A DNA stretch of 32,184 nucleotides from an uncultured Bacteroides sp. (GTDB lineage Bacteria > Bacteroidota > Bacteroidia > Bacteroidales > Bacteroidaceae), in assembly GCA_905197435.1 (NCBI GenBank), contig CAJJYX010000012.1:1-32184 (forward strand), read 5' to 3'. Below the pieces are notes generated by a model. It was not told the DNA's origin. It made no database searches and saw only the letters and a program-made list of their open reading frames with translations. Shown piece by piece: positions 15,944-23,891 of this stretch. Numbering within the stretch: position 1 is the stretch's first letter; each line of letters starts with the position of its first letter. Position numbers and translations under genes: made by a program.

Positions 15944-16957
15944 TTAATAAACTTCTATTATTTGTCTCTCAGTATTTATATCCGCATTCTCCACATACTT
16001 GAAGTGTATGTTCGAAGATATACGGAAATTTTCCAATATACGTTCCAAACGTTGTTTTGTAAATGTGGCTGTAAAAGAATTTTGCTTCAATGAAGCATTC
16101 TTCAATACAAATTCCACATTATACCGTTTGCTCAAACTCTTCAACACCTTTTCAAACGGTGTATTCTTGAAAATCAAGCGTCCATCCTTCCAACTCGTCT
16201 CCACATCAACATTGACTCTCTTCAAGGTTACTTTTCCTTGTTCTATGTCATAAACCACTTGTTGCCCAGGTTGCATTTCCACCTGATTCCTCCTACCGTT
16301 ACTCATAAACGAGAAACAGACGCTGCCCGACGCCAACGTGGTCTGAACCACCCCATCTTCTCCATAGGCTTCCACGTTAAATTCCGTTCCATGCACCGTC
16401 ACCTCAGAATGGTTCAACGTACCGACAACAAACTGCCTGTCATTCTTTACCACCGAAAAAAAGGCCTCTCCCACCAAGTGCACTTCCCTTTTGTCACCCA
16501 CAAACCGGGAGGGATAGCGTAACCGTGAAGAAGAATTCAGAGTTACTTCCGTTCCATCCGGCAATTCAACAGAAGCAGTCATCCCCGGATTCGTTTTGAC
16601 CTCCATCATCTGTATCTCCTGCTCATCCTTATCCAAATAAAGGATAAACCAAGATATCACTACTGGGATGAATAAAATGGCGGCCGCCCGTTGCATCCCT
16701 CTAAATAATACTTGATACCTACTGTTCTTTTTCTGTCTCATCTTTCGATGCACACCGCCCAAGGCTTTCCTTACATCCAGCTTGGATGAAATCTCCGCCA
16801 CGTCCGCCGCCAGACCGATTGTCTGAATCTGACGGGCTACCCTGCGGTTCTCTTCAGATGCCTCCAGCCACTCCTCTACCAGAAGAGTTTCGTCATCCGT
16901 CGTCTCCCCTTCATAATACCTAAGAAGCAAGTTCTCCATTTCCTCTCTTTCTACCAT
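15944..16957 (-). CDS. FecR-family anti-sigma factor (FecR domain plus DUF4974)
   Basis: The 337-residue protein has a cytoplasmic N-terminal region (~1-85, LLLRYYEGETTDDETLLVEEWL) that would bind the sigma factor. One membrane segment lies at ~89-107 (AAAILFIPVVISWFILYL). A periplasmic FecR domain spans ~112-210 (TNPGMTASVELPDGTEVTLN, VHLVGEAFFSV, VHGTEFNVEAY). The C-terminal DUF4974 region (~258-337, LIFKNTPFEKVLKSLSKRYN) resembles an STN fold and is thought to meet the SusC STN domain. When the glycan is bound, the signal passes from SusC through this protein to release the ECF sigma factor. It is 155 bases upstream of susC on the same strand. Unusually, the sigma gene is not in front of it on the same strand but divergent, 135 bases away. 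Confidence 0.94.
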   Translation of the reverse strand: MVEREEMENLLLRYYEGETTDDETLLVEEWLEASEENRRVARQIQTIGLAADVAEISSKLDVRKALGGVHRKMRQKKNSRYQVLFRGMQRAAAILFIPVVISWFILYLDKDEQEIQMMEVKTNPGMTASVELPDGTEVTLNSSSRLRYPSRFVGDKREVHLVGEAFFSVVKNDRQFVVGTLNHSEVTVHGTEFNVEAYGEDGVVQTTLASGSVCFSFMSNGRRNQVEMQPGQQVVYDIEQGKVTLKRVNVDVETSWKDGRLIFKNTPFEKVLKSLSKRYNVEFVLKNASLKQNSFTATFTKQRLERILENFRISSNIHFKYVENADINTERQIIEVY

Positions 16958-17033
16958 ATTTTATCGCTAGCTTTATCCATAAGACAAACGAGTAAGAAGA
17001 ATTCCTAAACAGAAAGCTAAAAATATTTTATAT

Positions 17034-17067
17034 ATTGGGAGTATTATGGGAAAAAAAGCTATTTTTG
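17034..17067 (+). promoter_or_regulatory. Promoter of the ECF sigma gene
   Basis: TATTTTTG at 17060-17067 matches TAnnTTTG. ATTG at 17034-17037 is one base off TTTG, with a 22-base spacer. The predicted transcription start is about 17074 and the ATG is at 17093. The housekeeping-type promoter suggests the sigma gene is made constitutively and controlled mainly by its anti-sigma factor. Confidence 0.6.
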
Positions 17068-17092
17068 CCCAATAAAAATGAATTTGTAGACA

Positions 17093-17671
17093 ATGAGTGA
17101 CACACAATCAAAAGACACATCTTTATTAACCGCCATGCAGAACGGAGATAGAAGTGCTTTTGATATGTTATTTCAAAAGTACTATTCTGTGCTCTGCGCC
17201 TATTGCTATCGTTTTGTCCGACTGGAAGATGCAGAAGAAATTGTTCAGGATGTCATGCTATGGCTTTGGGAAAACCGCGAAAGGCCCATTATCGAATATT
17301 CACTCAAACAATATCTATTTAAGGCTGTCTATCACCGTTGCATGACCCGGATTGTTCAAAATGAAGTGAAGCAACGGGCAGACACTGCTTACCATGAAAG
17401 AATGTCCGCCATGCTGCAGGATGTGGATATTTACCAGATAAACGAATTAAGCAGGCACATACAGAAAGCCATCAATGAACTTCCGCCTGCCTACAAAGAA
17501 GCTTTCATCATGCACAGGTTCCGCAACTTGAGCTACAAGGAAGCTGCCGAACTGCTCAATGTCTCCCCCAAAACGGTAGACTATCGCATCCAGCAAGCTT
17601 TGAAGATATTAAGGGTAAAACTGAAAGATTATCTGCCACTGATATTGATGCAACTGCTCACCTCGCATTGA
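17093..17671 (+). CDS. ECF-type RNA polymerase sigma factor of the PUL
   Basis: The 192-residue protein has region 2 at ~20-95 (FDMLFQKYYSVLCAYCYRFV, DAEEIVQDVMLWLWENR), which binds the -10 element and core polymerase. Region 4 at ~125-180 (INELPPAYKEAFIMHRF, NLSYKEAAELLNVSPKTVDY) is a helix-turn-helix for the -35 element. There is no region 3, as usual for the extracytoplasmic function group in Bacteroidetes. The divergent fecR gene encodes its likely inhibitor and the STN-bearing SusC the sensor. Targets are expected to be susC and perhaps the plus-strand GH9 operon, but I could not find a shared motif ahead of both. The start is fixed by the promoter and the usual length. Confidence 0.95.
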   Translation: MSDTQSKDTSLLTAMQNGDRSAFDMLFQKYYSVLCAYCYRFVRLEDAEEIVQDVMLWLWENRERPIIEYSLKQYLFKAVYHRCMTRIVQNEVKQRADTAYHERMSAMLQDVDIYQINELSRHIQKAINELPPAYKEAFIMHRFRNLSYKEAAELLNVSPKTVDYRIQQALKILRVKLKDYLPLILMQLLTSH

Positions 17672-17983
17672 TACCATACACAAGCGGAATGCTTCCTATA
17701 CCTTACAAGCTACACCCTGGGACTCACTTCTGAAGAGTATAGGACCGAAATGCCAATACACCCGAATGTATTACCCCAAAACATCCGGGTGTATTAAGAT
17801 AAAAGATGCGAATATTATGCCCTTCCTGCATAAAAGTCAGACCGATTCAGTCCCAAGGGGAGAGGTTATGAGTACCAGCACTCCATGTTCATTAATTATT
17901 CTAAAAAAGGTTAGGGAAAGCTCCGAGTCATCGGTCATATAAAGAAATAACCCAATTATTATCTTAACCTCAAAATTCACACA
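17672..17983. other. 312-base non-coding gap between the sigma gene and the GH9 operon
   Basis: No open frame of convincing coding quality is seen. It holds one clear hairpin (17755-17795) and a weaker inverted repeat CCTATAC/GTATAGG (17695-17701 with 17737-17743). I see no TAnnTTTG box in the last 100 bases ahead of the ATG at 17984, so the downstream operon may use an alternative (for example ECF) promoter here. Confidence 0.6.
17755..17795 (+). terminator. Hairpin after the sigma gene
   Basis: AATACACCCGAATGT (17755-17769) pairs with ACATCCGGGTGTATT (17781-17795), 15 positions with one mismatch and an 11-base loop. It lacks a T-run on either side, so it could be a factor-assisted terminator or a leader element of the next operon. 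Confidence 0.45.
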
Positions 17984-18469
17984 ATGAAAAAACTGATCAC
18001 CTTATTGTCGGTGCTTGCGTATGTCCTTCATGCACAAGCACAATTTTCAGTGACAGCCCATCAGGAAGGCTGGGACAATATTCCTCCACAAGTACAAAAA
18101 ACGGGCTTTTACTTCCAGCAATCCGTATTAGCCAATATGGACGGGGATGATGCCTTGGAAGAAGTAATGCTTTTCGGGCGTGACAACGGACACTACCCCA
18201 CTTTCGACCTTTTCAAGGCATACTATGTAATCGTCGATAACTATACCAAGGAAGTGCAATACATTTCCGACGAAATTTACGTCACGGACAAGTACAATCT
18301 ACTTGTGGAAGACCGCAACAACGACGGCATCTCCGAGCTCTATATATCCTACTTCAAAGACGGAAAATTCAGTGTAGACGAACAAGGCTATAATCTGCGC
18401 ACAACACGCTGCTACGACCGTATAGAGTGGAACCCGACTAATAAAAACTTCAAATCTTCCGGAAAATGA
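17984..18469 (+). CDS. Small secreted protein with two FG-GAP/VCBS-like calcium loops
   Basis: The 161-residue protein has a cleavable signal (MKKLITLLSVLAYVLHAQA, then QFSV). Two Asp-rich loops stand out: ANMDGDDALEEV (~60-71) and VEDRNNDGISELYI (~107-120). Both have the D-x-[ND]-x-D...E spacing and flanking strands of FG-GAP/VCBS-type repeats, which bind calcium in secreted proteins. Only two such repeats fit in this length, so it is not a full propeller. The stop overlaps the start of the ThuA gene by 4 bases (ATGA), so the two are translationally coupled. A role as accessory or substrate-binding partner of the ThuA and GH9 products is inferred from position only. I do not recognise a named family. 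Confidence 0.8.
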   Translation: MKKLITLLSVLAYVLHAQAQFSVTAHQEGWDNIPPQVQKTGFYFQQSVLANMDGDDALEEVMLFGRDNGHYPTFDLFKAYYVIVDNYTKEVQYISDEIYVTDKYNLLVEDRNNDGISELYISYFKDGKFSVDEQGYNLRTTRCYDRIEWNPTNKNFKSSGK

Positions 18470-19395
18470 GAACAAGACTGACACTTATCCTGGCACTCCT
18501 TATATATATAGGGACTGCCCCGCACACACACGCACAGCAAAAGAAAGTAATCAGAACCATGATGATAGCCGGCCAGGATGGCAGCCACTACTGGCAAGGT
18601 GCCTGCGAAGCCATGAAGCAGATATTGGAAAACAGTGGAATGTTCAAAGTGGACTTTGCATTTACGCCTAACTTCGGTGGAGACATCGCTACCTTCAAGC
18701 CCGATTTCCACAAATATGATTTAATCGTCATCAACTACGGCGGAGCTACCTGGACAGAGCCCGTACGCAAGGATTTCGAGAAATACGTTGCCGATGGAGG
18801 TGGCGTGGTGGTGATACATTCCTCCGTCGTCCCGATGGCCGACTGGAAAGAATATAACAAAATAATAGGCATGGGTGCCTGGGACGGACGAAACGAAAAG
18901 GACGGACCGTATCTGTACTGGAAAGATGGGCAGTACATCTATGACTACTCTCCGGGATATGCCGGCTATCATGGTTTGCAGCACGAAACCGTCATAGAGC
19001 ACCGCGCTCCCCAGCACCCTATCCTGCAAGGATTGCCTCCCCAATGGAAGCACTTCAAGGACGAGATATATACCCGTCTTCGCGGCCCGGTAAGAAACAT
19101 GGAAATATTGGCCACAGCCTACGAACGCGGACGTCATGAACCGCTGATGTGGACAGTTGGCTACGGGAAAGGCCGCATATTCGTCGACCTCCTGGGACAC
19201 TGTGGCAACGACCCGAACATGATTTACTCCATGCTCTGCACCGGTTTCCAGGTAACCTTGCTCCGGGGATGCGAATGGGCTGCCACTGGCACCGTCACCC
19301 AAGATGTACCGGCAGATTTTCCGCTGAAAGATACTTATACACTGCGTCCGGAGTTCAAAGCTCCTTTCCATGCTTATCCTGAAATCAAACACTGA
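18466..19395 (+). CDS. Secreted ThuA-like domain protein
   Basis: The 309-residue protein has an export signal (MRTRLTLILALLIYIGTAPHTHA, then QQKK). The body is the ThuA/trehalose-utilization fold of the class I glutamine-amidotransferase superfamily. IRTMMIAGQDGSHYW starts it, KYDLIVINYGGATW follows, then YVADGGGVVVIHSS at the nucleophile-elbow position, where this family lacks the amidotransferase Cys. HPILQGLPPQWKHFKDEIY and MWTVGYGKGRIFVDLLGH come near the end. Cytoplasmic ThuA of rhizobia acts with a dehydrogenase in keto-disaccharide metabolism; exported Bacteroides members are often next to glycoside hydrolases and their chemistry is poorly defined. Here it sits in an operon, overlapping the small calcium-loop gene and 5 bases before the GH9 gene. 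Confidence 0.87.
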   Translation: MRTRLTLILALLIYIGTAPHTHAQQKKVIRTMMIAGQDGSHYWQGACEAMKQILENSGMFKVDFAFTPNFGGDIATFKPDFHKYDLIVINYGGATWTEPVRKDFEKYVADGGGVVVIHSSVVPMADWKEYNKIIGMGAWDGRNEKDGPYLYWKDGQYIYDYSPGYAGYHGLQHETVIEHRAPQHPILQGLPPQWKHFKDEIYTRLRGPVRNMEILATAYERGRHEPLMWTVGYGKGRIFVDLLGHCGNDPNMIYSMLCTGFQVTLLRGCEWAATGTVTQDVPADFPLKDTYTLRPEFKAPFHAYPEIKH

Positions 19396-19400
19396 ATACC

Positions 19401-21815
19401 ATGAAACACATTATCCGAACACTACTGCTGGCATGCTGCTGCATGCAGGCACAAGCACAAGCTCCGTGGAAACCCGATGCGGAGTTGGAGAAACAATTGC
19501 AACAAAGCAATTACGTACACCACATAATGAAAGCCAACCCCACACATGCCGGACTGACGCGCTGGGAAAAGAAAGAGGTCTTGAAAAGCAGGGTACTCCC
19601 CCTTGCAGAAGATTTCGGCTCCCTGCTCCACACCGGCCCCGGAACAATACATGTAGACCATAAAGTCACTGTTTCAGGTAAAGGAAGTGTCCGTTTGAAT
19701 ACCCCTTCCTCCCTGGGCAAGAAGAATCCAACGAACAGGAATTATGCCACCCCGGAGATTATCCGCCCCCTCGACCGGGAAGACCTGCGGGAATATAACC
19801 GCTTTTCTGTTTGGGTATATGTGGATGCGCCGGGCGTTTATCTGACCTTTGCCGGATTCACCCTATACAATGAAGGAGAAAAAATCATGCCCACTCCCGG
19901 ACGCTTCGAAGGCCAACACTTTGAAACAGTCTACCCCAACAAATGGCAGCATATCATTTGGGAGATACCGGATCTATACCGTGATTGTGTCACCGGCTTT
20001 TCGGTAAATATCATGCTGGCCGGTGCTCCTGCCGGAGCCAGCGAACACATGAGCCTGTACGTAGACGACATGCGCATCGAAAAGGTGGAAGCGGAAAACA
20101 GCCGGGGATTCGACCTGCGAAAAGATGCAATGGCCTACTGCCACAGTGGATACAAACCGGGGGCACGCAAGCAGGCCTTGGTGCAGAACATGCAGGAAAG
20201 GACTTTCTGCCTGCACGATGCCGCCACAGGGCAAATTGTCTATCAAGGTACGGGCAGCCCACTGAACCAAGACAAAAAGCAGGACAAGGGATTTCTTGTA
20301 CTGGACTTCAGCAGTTTCAATACACCGGGGCAATACTTCCTGTCCATCGGTGACGTACAATCAAAGCCTTTCCCCATCGGAGATGATGCCTACCTGTCCA
20401 CTGCCTGGCACACGCTGAACTTCTTCTTTTCCGAGCGTTGCGGCTTCGACCAGCCCGGCATTCACCAGGAATGCCATCAGGACGTATTTGCCTATCATCC
20501 CGACGGACGAAGCATGAGCATTGCCGGAGGATGGCACGATGCAGCCGACCTGACCCAAGGAACAGGAAATACAGCCGAATCGTGCATCGCTCTCCTCGAA
20601 ATGGCAGGTGCCGTACAAGGCAAAGACAGTATCTTCTACGAACGTTTGCTGGAGGAGGCACGCTGGGGAGTGAACTGGATTCTGCGCACCCGCTTCGGAG
20701 ATGGCTACCGACTGGGCGGACTGATAATCGGCATTTGGACAAAGAACATACGTGGCGACAAAGACGACATGCAGACAGAAGCGCGGAACACGCCTACGGA
20801 TAATCTGAAAGCCGCTTCCAGTTGTGCACTGGCCGCTCCTCATTTTGAGAAGAAAGACCCGATATTTGCAAGGTGGTGCCGGAACAGTGCCATCGAGGAC
20901 TTCCAATTTGCCATCGACCTGCTGGATACACAAAGGACAGAACAGAACGAAACTGAGCTTTATGCCCTGGCCACCGTCACAGCCATGCGTCTATACCGCC
21001 TTACGCAGGATACTTACTATCTGGACTGGGCAGCCCGGCTGGCGCGTACTGTCATGGCCGGACAACAACTGGAGAAACGTACCGACTGGAAAATCCCCCT
21101 GCGAGGTTTTTTCTATGAATCTTCCCAAAAGAAGCGCATCCTGGCGTATTATCACCAGAGCCAAGAACACTTGATGACCGAAGGACTCTCAATGCTGCTG
21201 ACAGACGCCCCCACCCATCCGGACGCTCCGTTGTGGCAGGCATCCTGTGAAGCCTATGCTGACTATCTGCGCGAGATTTCACAGCTGATTGAACCGTATG
21301 GCATACTGCCAAGTGCCGTATATGAAGTAGATAATACCGATTACAAAAATTTATACCACGAAGGCGACCAGGTAGGGCTTCCCAGTCTGGAAGAATACAA
21401 TGCACAAGTGCGCAACGGTATCCCTCTTTCAAAGAATTTCTATCTGCGCCGTTTCCCTGTTGCCTACCAGTTCAGGGGATTCCACGCCGTTGTCATGGGC
21501 AAAGCCAAGGCGGCCTTTATCCTTGCACGCCTGTTCAATGACAATGCACTGAGGGACATCGCAACCCGCCAGATAGAGTATATATTGGGATACAACCCGT
21601 TTGCCATGAGTACCGTTTATGGGGATGGATATGATTACCCGCCGCTTTACGGAGCATACGCCGGAGATGTTGTGGGAGCTGTACCCGTAGGTATTGAAAC
21701 ATTCGAGAATGACGACGAGCCCTACTTCCCGATGCAGAACAACTGTACCTACAAGGAAATCTGGACACACACCACTGCACGCCTGCTGTGGTGTGTGGCA
21801 GAACTGTTCAAATAG
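19401..21815 (+). CDS. Secreted GH9-family glycoside hydrolase with N-terminal beta-sandwich and CelD-type Ig domain
   Basis: The 804-residue protein has a signal peptide (MKHIIRTLLLACCCMQAQAQA). Residues ~70-235 form a carbohydrate-binding-like jelly-roll (GSVRLNTPS ... LYVDDMRIEKVE). An Ig-like CelD N-domain follows at ~245-335 (GARKQALVQ, FCLHDAATGQIVYQG, PGQYFLSIGD). The (alpha/alpha)6 catalytic domain runs from ~340 to 804. GGWHDAAD places the two Asp of the GH9 motif at 380 and 383 (DAGD in most members, DAAD here). Glu786 in CTYKEIWTHTT sits at the position of the general acid. GH9 enzymes invert beta-glucosidic or related beta bonds, often as endoglucanases or exo-acting glucosaminidases/glucosidases. 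Which substrate applies is not clear. It is the last gene of the operon and its 3' end faces the GH50-like gene with 8 bases between stops. Confidence 0.9.
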   Translation: MKHIIRTLLLACCCMQAQAQAPWKPDAELEKQLQQSNYVHHIMKANPTHAGLTRWEKKEVLKSRVLPLAEDFGSLLHTGPGTIHVDHKVTVSGKGSVRLNTPSSLGKKNPTNRNYATPEIIRPLDREDLREYNRFSVWVYVDAPGVYLTFAGFTLYNEGEKIMPTPGRFEGQHFETVYPNKWQHIIWEIPDLYRDCVTGFSVNIMLAGAPAGASEHMSLYVDDMRIEKVEAENSRGFDLRKDAMAYCHSGYKPGARKQALVQNMQERTFCLHDAATGQIVYQGTGSPLNQDKKQDKGFLVLDFSSFNTPGQYFLSIGDVQSKPFPIGDDAYLSTAWHTLNFFFSERCGFDQPGIHQECHQDVFAYHPDGRSMSIAGGWHDAADLTQGTGNTAESCIALLEMAGAVQGKDSIFYERLLEEARWGVNWILRTRFGDGYRLGGLIIGIWTKNIRGDKDDMQTEARNTPTDNLKAASSCALAAPHFEKKDPIFARWCRNSAIEDFQFAIDLLDTQRTEQNETELYALATVTAMRLYRLTQDTYYLDWAARLARTVMAGQQLEKRTDWKIPLRGFFYESSQKKRILAYYHQSQEHLMTEGLSMLLTDAPTHPDAPLWQASCEAYADYLREISQLIEPYGILPSAVYEVDNTDYKNLYHEGDQVGLPSLEEYNAQVRNGIPLSKNFYLRRFPVAYQFRGFHAVVMGKAKAAFILARLFNDNALRDIATRQIEYILGYNPFAMSTVYGDGYDYPPLYGAYAGDVVGAVPVGIETFENDDEPYFPMQNNCTYKEIWTHTTARLLWCVAELFK

Positions 21816-21823
21816 TCAACGCA

Positions 21824-23779
21824 TCATTCGTTCCACAAGTCAGGAATAGCTTCATGCCCACGGGCATTTTCCGGTTTACGGTCAAAGGGTTGTTTGGTTC
21901 CGGAGTGAATCTCATACAACCCTTTGGCTGTTTCCATCATGGCCTCCACCTGCTCTTTATAGGGGCGGTCGGTCACGTCAATCAGTCCGCAGTTGTAGTT
22001 CTCCCCGTCATTACGCCCGGTCAAATCCTGGTCGCACCACTGGAAGTACCCGGTACCTATCAGTCCGGGATGCGCATAGGCATGCTCCGTATAATAGCGG
22101 TAAGCCACGCCACGCTGCTCCTGGGAATCGACTTGCCACAGAGATTGAGCCATTCCTCTGTCTACCGTACCGAAGTGGTACTCGCCGATAATCATAGGCA
22201 GCTTTGCCACCTTGAGTGCACGGTCCAACATAACCGGATTGGGCACTAAATCATAACAATTGAAGCTAAGGACATCGAACGATTCACCACAAATCTTCAG
22301 AATCTCCTCATCCAGTTCGAGGATATTGCCAAAGCGGATGCCGAGGTTCAGATGGTGCGGGTCGTGTTTCTTCAGAATTCGGTTTGTCGTGGTCAGGAAT
22401 GTGCGGAAAGTGGAAAAGACGAATTCCTTACGGCTTTCCGGAGTGTCACCTTTCTCTTGCAGGTGCTTCTTCAAGGCCTCTTTGATAGGACGGTCCTTCC
22501 CCTCAAGAATGAGGCTGCAAAGGCGGGGTTCTTCGTCCAGCCAGGCCGGTTCGTTCCCTATGAAGTAGCCTATCAGCCAAGGATTGTCCTTGTAACCCGA
22601 CACAAATTCGGTCAAAGACTTGTCCACATTGGATTCGAAGGAGGGGTCGTACACATCGCAAAGGCCCATCAAGTCGCGTTCGATGCCGATATTATGCAAA
22701 GGGACCAGGAAAGCCTTACGGTTCATATTCATGACTTCACCACTCGACCAGTTGGCAATGGTGTTCAGCCCCCACTTGTCCATACGCTTAAATATCAGTT
22801 CTTTCGACTTTTCTGGAAATTCATCACCATATCTACGATACTGGTTCCAGAAGCCGAAAGAGGCGGAACGGCTGCCCCGGTAGTTGCGATTGGCAAATTT
22901 TTCCATCAGTTCGGCAGGAGGAAGTTCCTTGTACATGCCGTTACGCTTTTCGGCATCACGCACTACACCTCCGCCACCGGGACTCACACAGTCCACGCCG
23001 ACAGAAAGGAACAAATAGCCTTCCGGGTCAACAAACCACCAACGGTCGCCAATCTTTTCGGTACGGAAGAACCCCGTGGCTTTTACTTGCTGCTGCTTGT
23101 AGCCGCCAAACTTGGAATAGTTATAAGCATCGGTAGTCACCACTTCATTGTCCTCGGCTTCCCACTCCTTCTTCAGTTGCTCAAGGGAGTGTACTTTCCC
23201 GGCATATTCCACCAGGTTGGACTGTCCGAACTCATCTACGGCAGGGACTTCGCCCATATATAAGTCACCCGGGTCTTCCGTGGCCAAAGCTATGGAACGG
23301 ATTTCAACCGTAGGATTGTTGATAGGTTTGCGCATACGGATACCGATGGAGTCAACGCCTTGTAACGGACCACGGTTACCACCTAAATTAATCCAACCCA
23401 TATAGCGGGCATGGTTAAAGGTAGCAGCCAAATCAACAGCCGCATCAGGCAATTCGGTAAAGTACTTTAAAGGAATGGCGAGTTTGTTCCAGGCGTTAGG
23501 AACGTAGGACATAATACGCAGTTCATTGTAACCGTTGTCGGTAGTGAAGCCGAGTTGGAAACGCTGGGCAGTGGTAATCTTATACTCAAGCACCACAAAT
23601 TTATACCCATCCCAATCTGCCGGTAGTTCGGGATTGATATCTTTCAAGGCAAACTTCTTGCCCGATACTTCCTTGGTGCTGTCGAACTGCACCTTGAATG
23701 TCTGTTCCGCAGGTTTACACCGGGCGAATAAAGACATTGCCAAAACTGCCCATAAAAGGGCTTTCATGTAATTCTTCAT
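21824..23779 (-). CDS. GH-A clan glycoside hydrolase related to GH50 beta-agarases
   Basis: The 651-residue protein has an N-terminal signal (MKALLWAVLAMSLFARC). The Cys follows Arg, an atypical lipobox, so lipidation is uncertain. Residues ~28-190 are a beta-sandwich, CBM-like. The (beta/alpha)8 domain begins near 230 (TGFFRTEKIGDRWWFVDPEG). LIGYFIGNEPAW gives the acid/base Glu410 and IIGEYHFGTVDRGM the nucleophile Glu533. RNDGENYNCGLIDVTDRPY at the end is also the GH50 pattern (GH50 agarases carry DNEKS, GEFHFG.LD.GM and GRGDGENYQ.GLVDVTD there). These are retaining enzymes. Substitution of DNEKS by GNEPAW and the longer N-domain suggest a distinct subgroup, perhaps with another galactan-like or unrelated substrate. 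It follows valS on the minus strand but belongs functionally with the PUL. Confidence 0.85.
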   Translation of the reverse strand: MKNYMKALLWAVLAMSLFARCKPAEQTFKVQFDSTKEVSGKKFALKDINPELPADWDGYKFVVLEYKITTAQRFQLGFTTDNGYNELRIMSYVPNAWNKLAIPLKYFTELPDAAVDLAATFNHARYMGWINLGGNRGPLQGVDSIGIRMRKPINNPTVEIRSIALATEDPGDLYMGEVPAVDEFGQSNLVEYAGKVHSLEQLKKEWEAEDNEVVTTDAYNYSKFGGYKQQQVKATGFFRTEKIGDRWWFVDPEGYLFLSVGVDCVSPGGGGVVRDAEKRNGMYKELPPAELMEKFANRNYRGSRSASFGFWNQYRRYGDEFPEKSKELIFKRMDKWGLNTIANWSSGEVMNMNRKAFLVPLHNIGIERDLMGLCDVYDPSFESNVDKSLTEFVSGYKDNPWLIGYFIGNEPAWLDEEPRLCSLILEGKDRPIKEALKKHLQEKGDTPESRKEFVFSTFRTFLTTTNRILKKHDPHHLNLGIRFGNILELDEEILKICGESFDVLSFNCYDLVPNPVMLDRALKVAKLPMIIGEYHFGTVDRGMAQSLWQVDSQEQRGVAYRYYTEHAYAHPGLIGTGYFQWCDQDLTGRNDGENYNCGLIDVTDRPYKEQVEAMMETAKGLYEIHSGTKQPFDRKPENARGHEAIPDLWNE

Positions 23780-23816
23780 ATTTAGAAATTTATTAGGGGT
23801 GAATACTATATTCCTT

Positions 23817-23847
23817 ATTTGTCTTCAATCTTCTATTAAAGACAAAT
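23817..23847 (-). terminator. Hairpin between valS and the GH50-like gene
   Basis: ATTTGTCTT (23817-23825) is exactly complementary to AAGACAAAT (23839-23847) with a 13-base loop. On the minus strand it follows the valS stop by 44 bases. The tail has few Ts, so termination strength is uncertain. Confidence 0.45.
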
Positions 23848-23891
23848 CCCCCTAAATAAATTCCTAAATATTCAGAGTATGTTTCTTAACA

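Noticed and set aside
15944..16522. Plus-strand open frames opposite fecR, and similar frames opposite susC, susD and the GH genes
   Set aside because: They are mirror frames of well-recognised genes, with biased composition and no domains, promoters or start signals.
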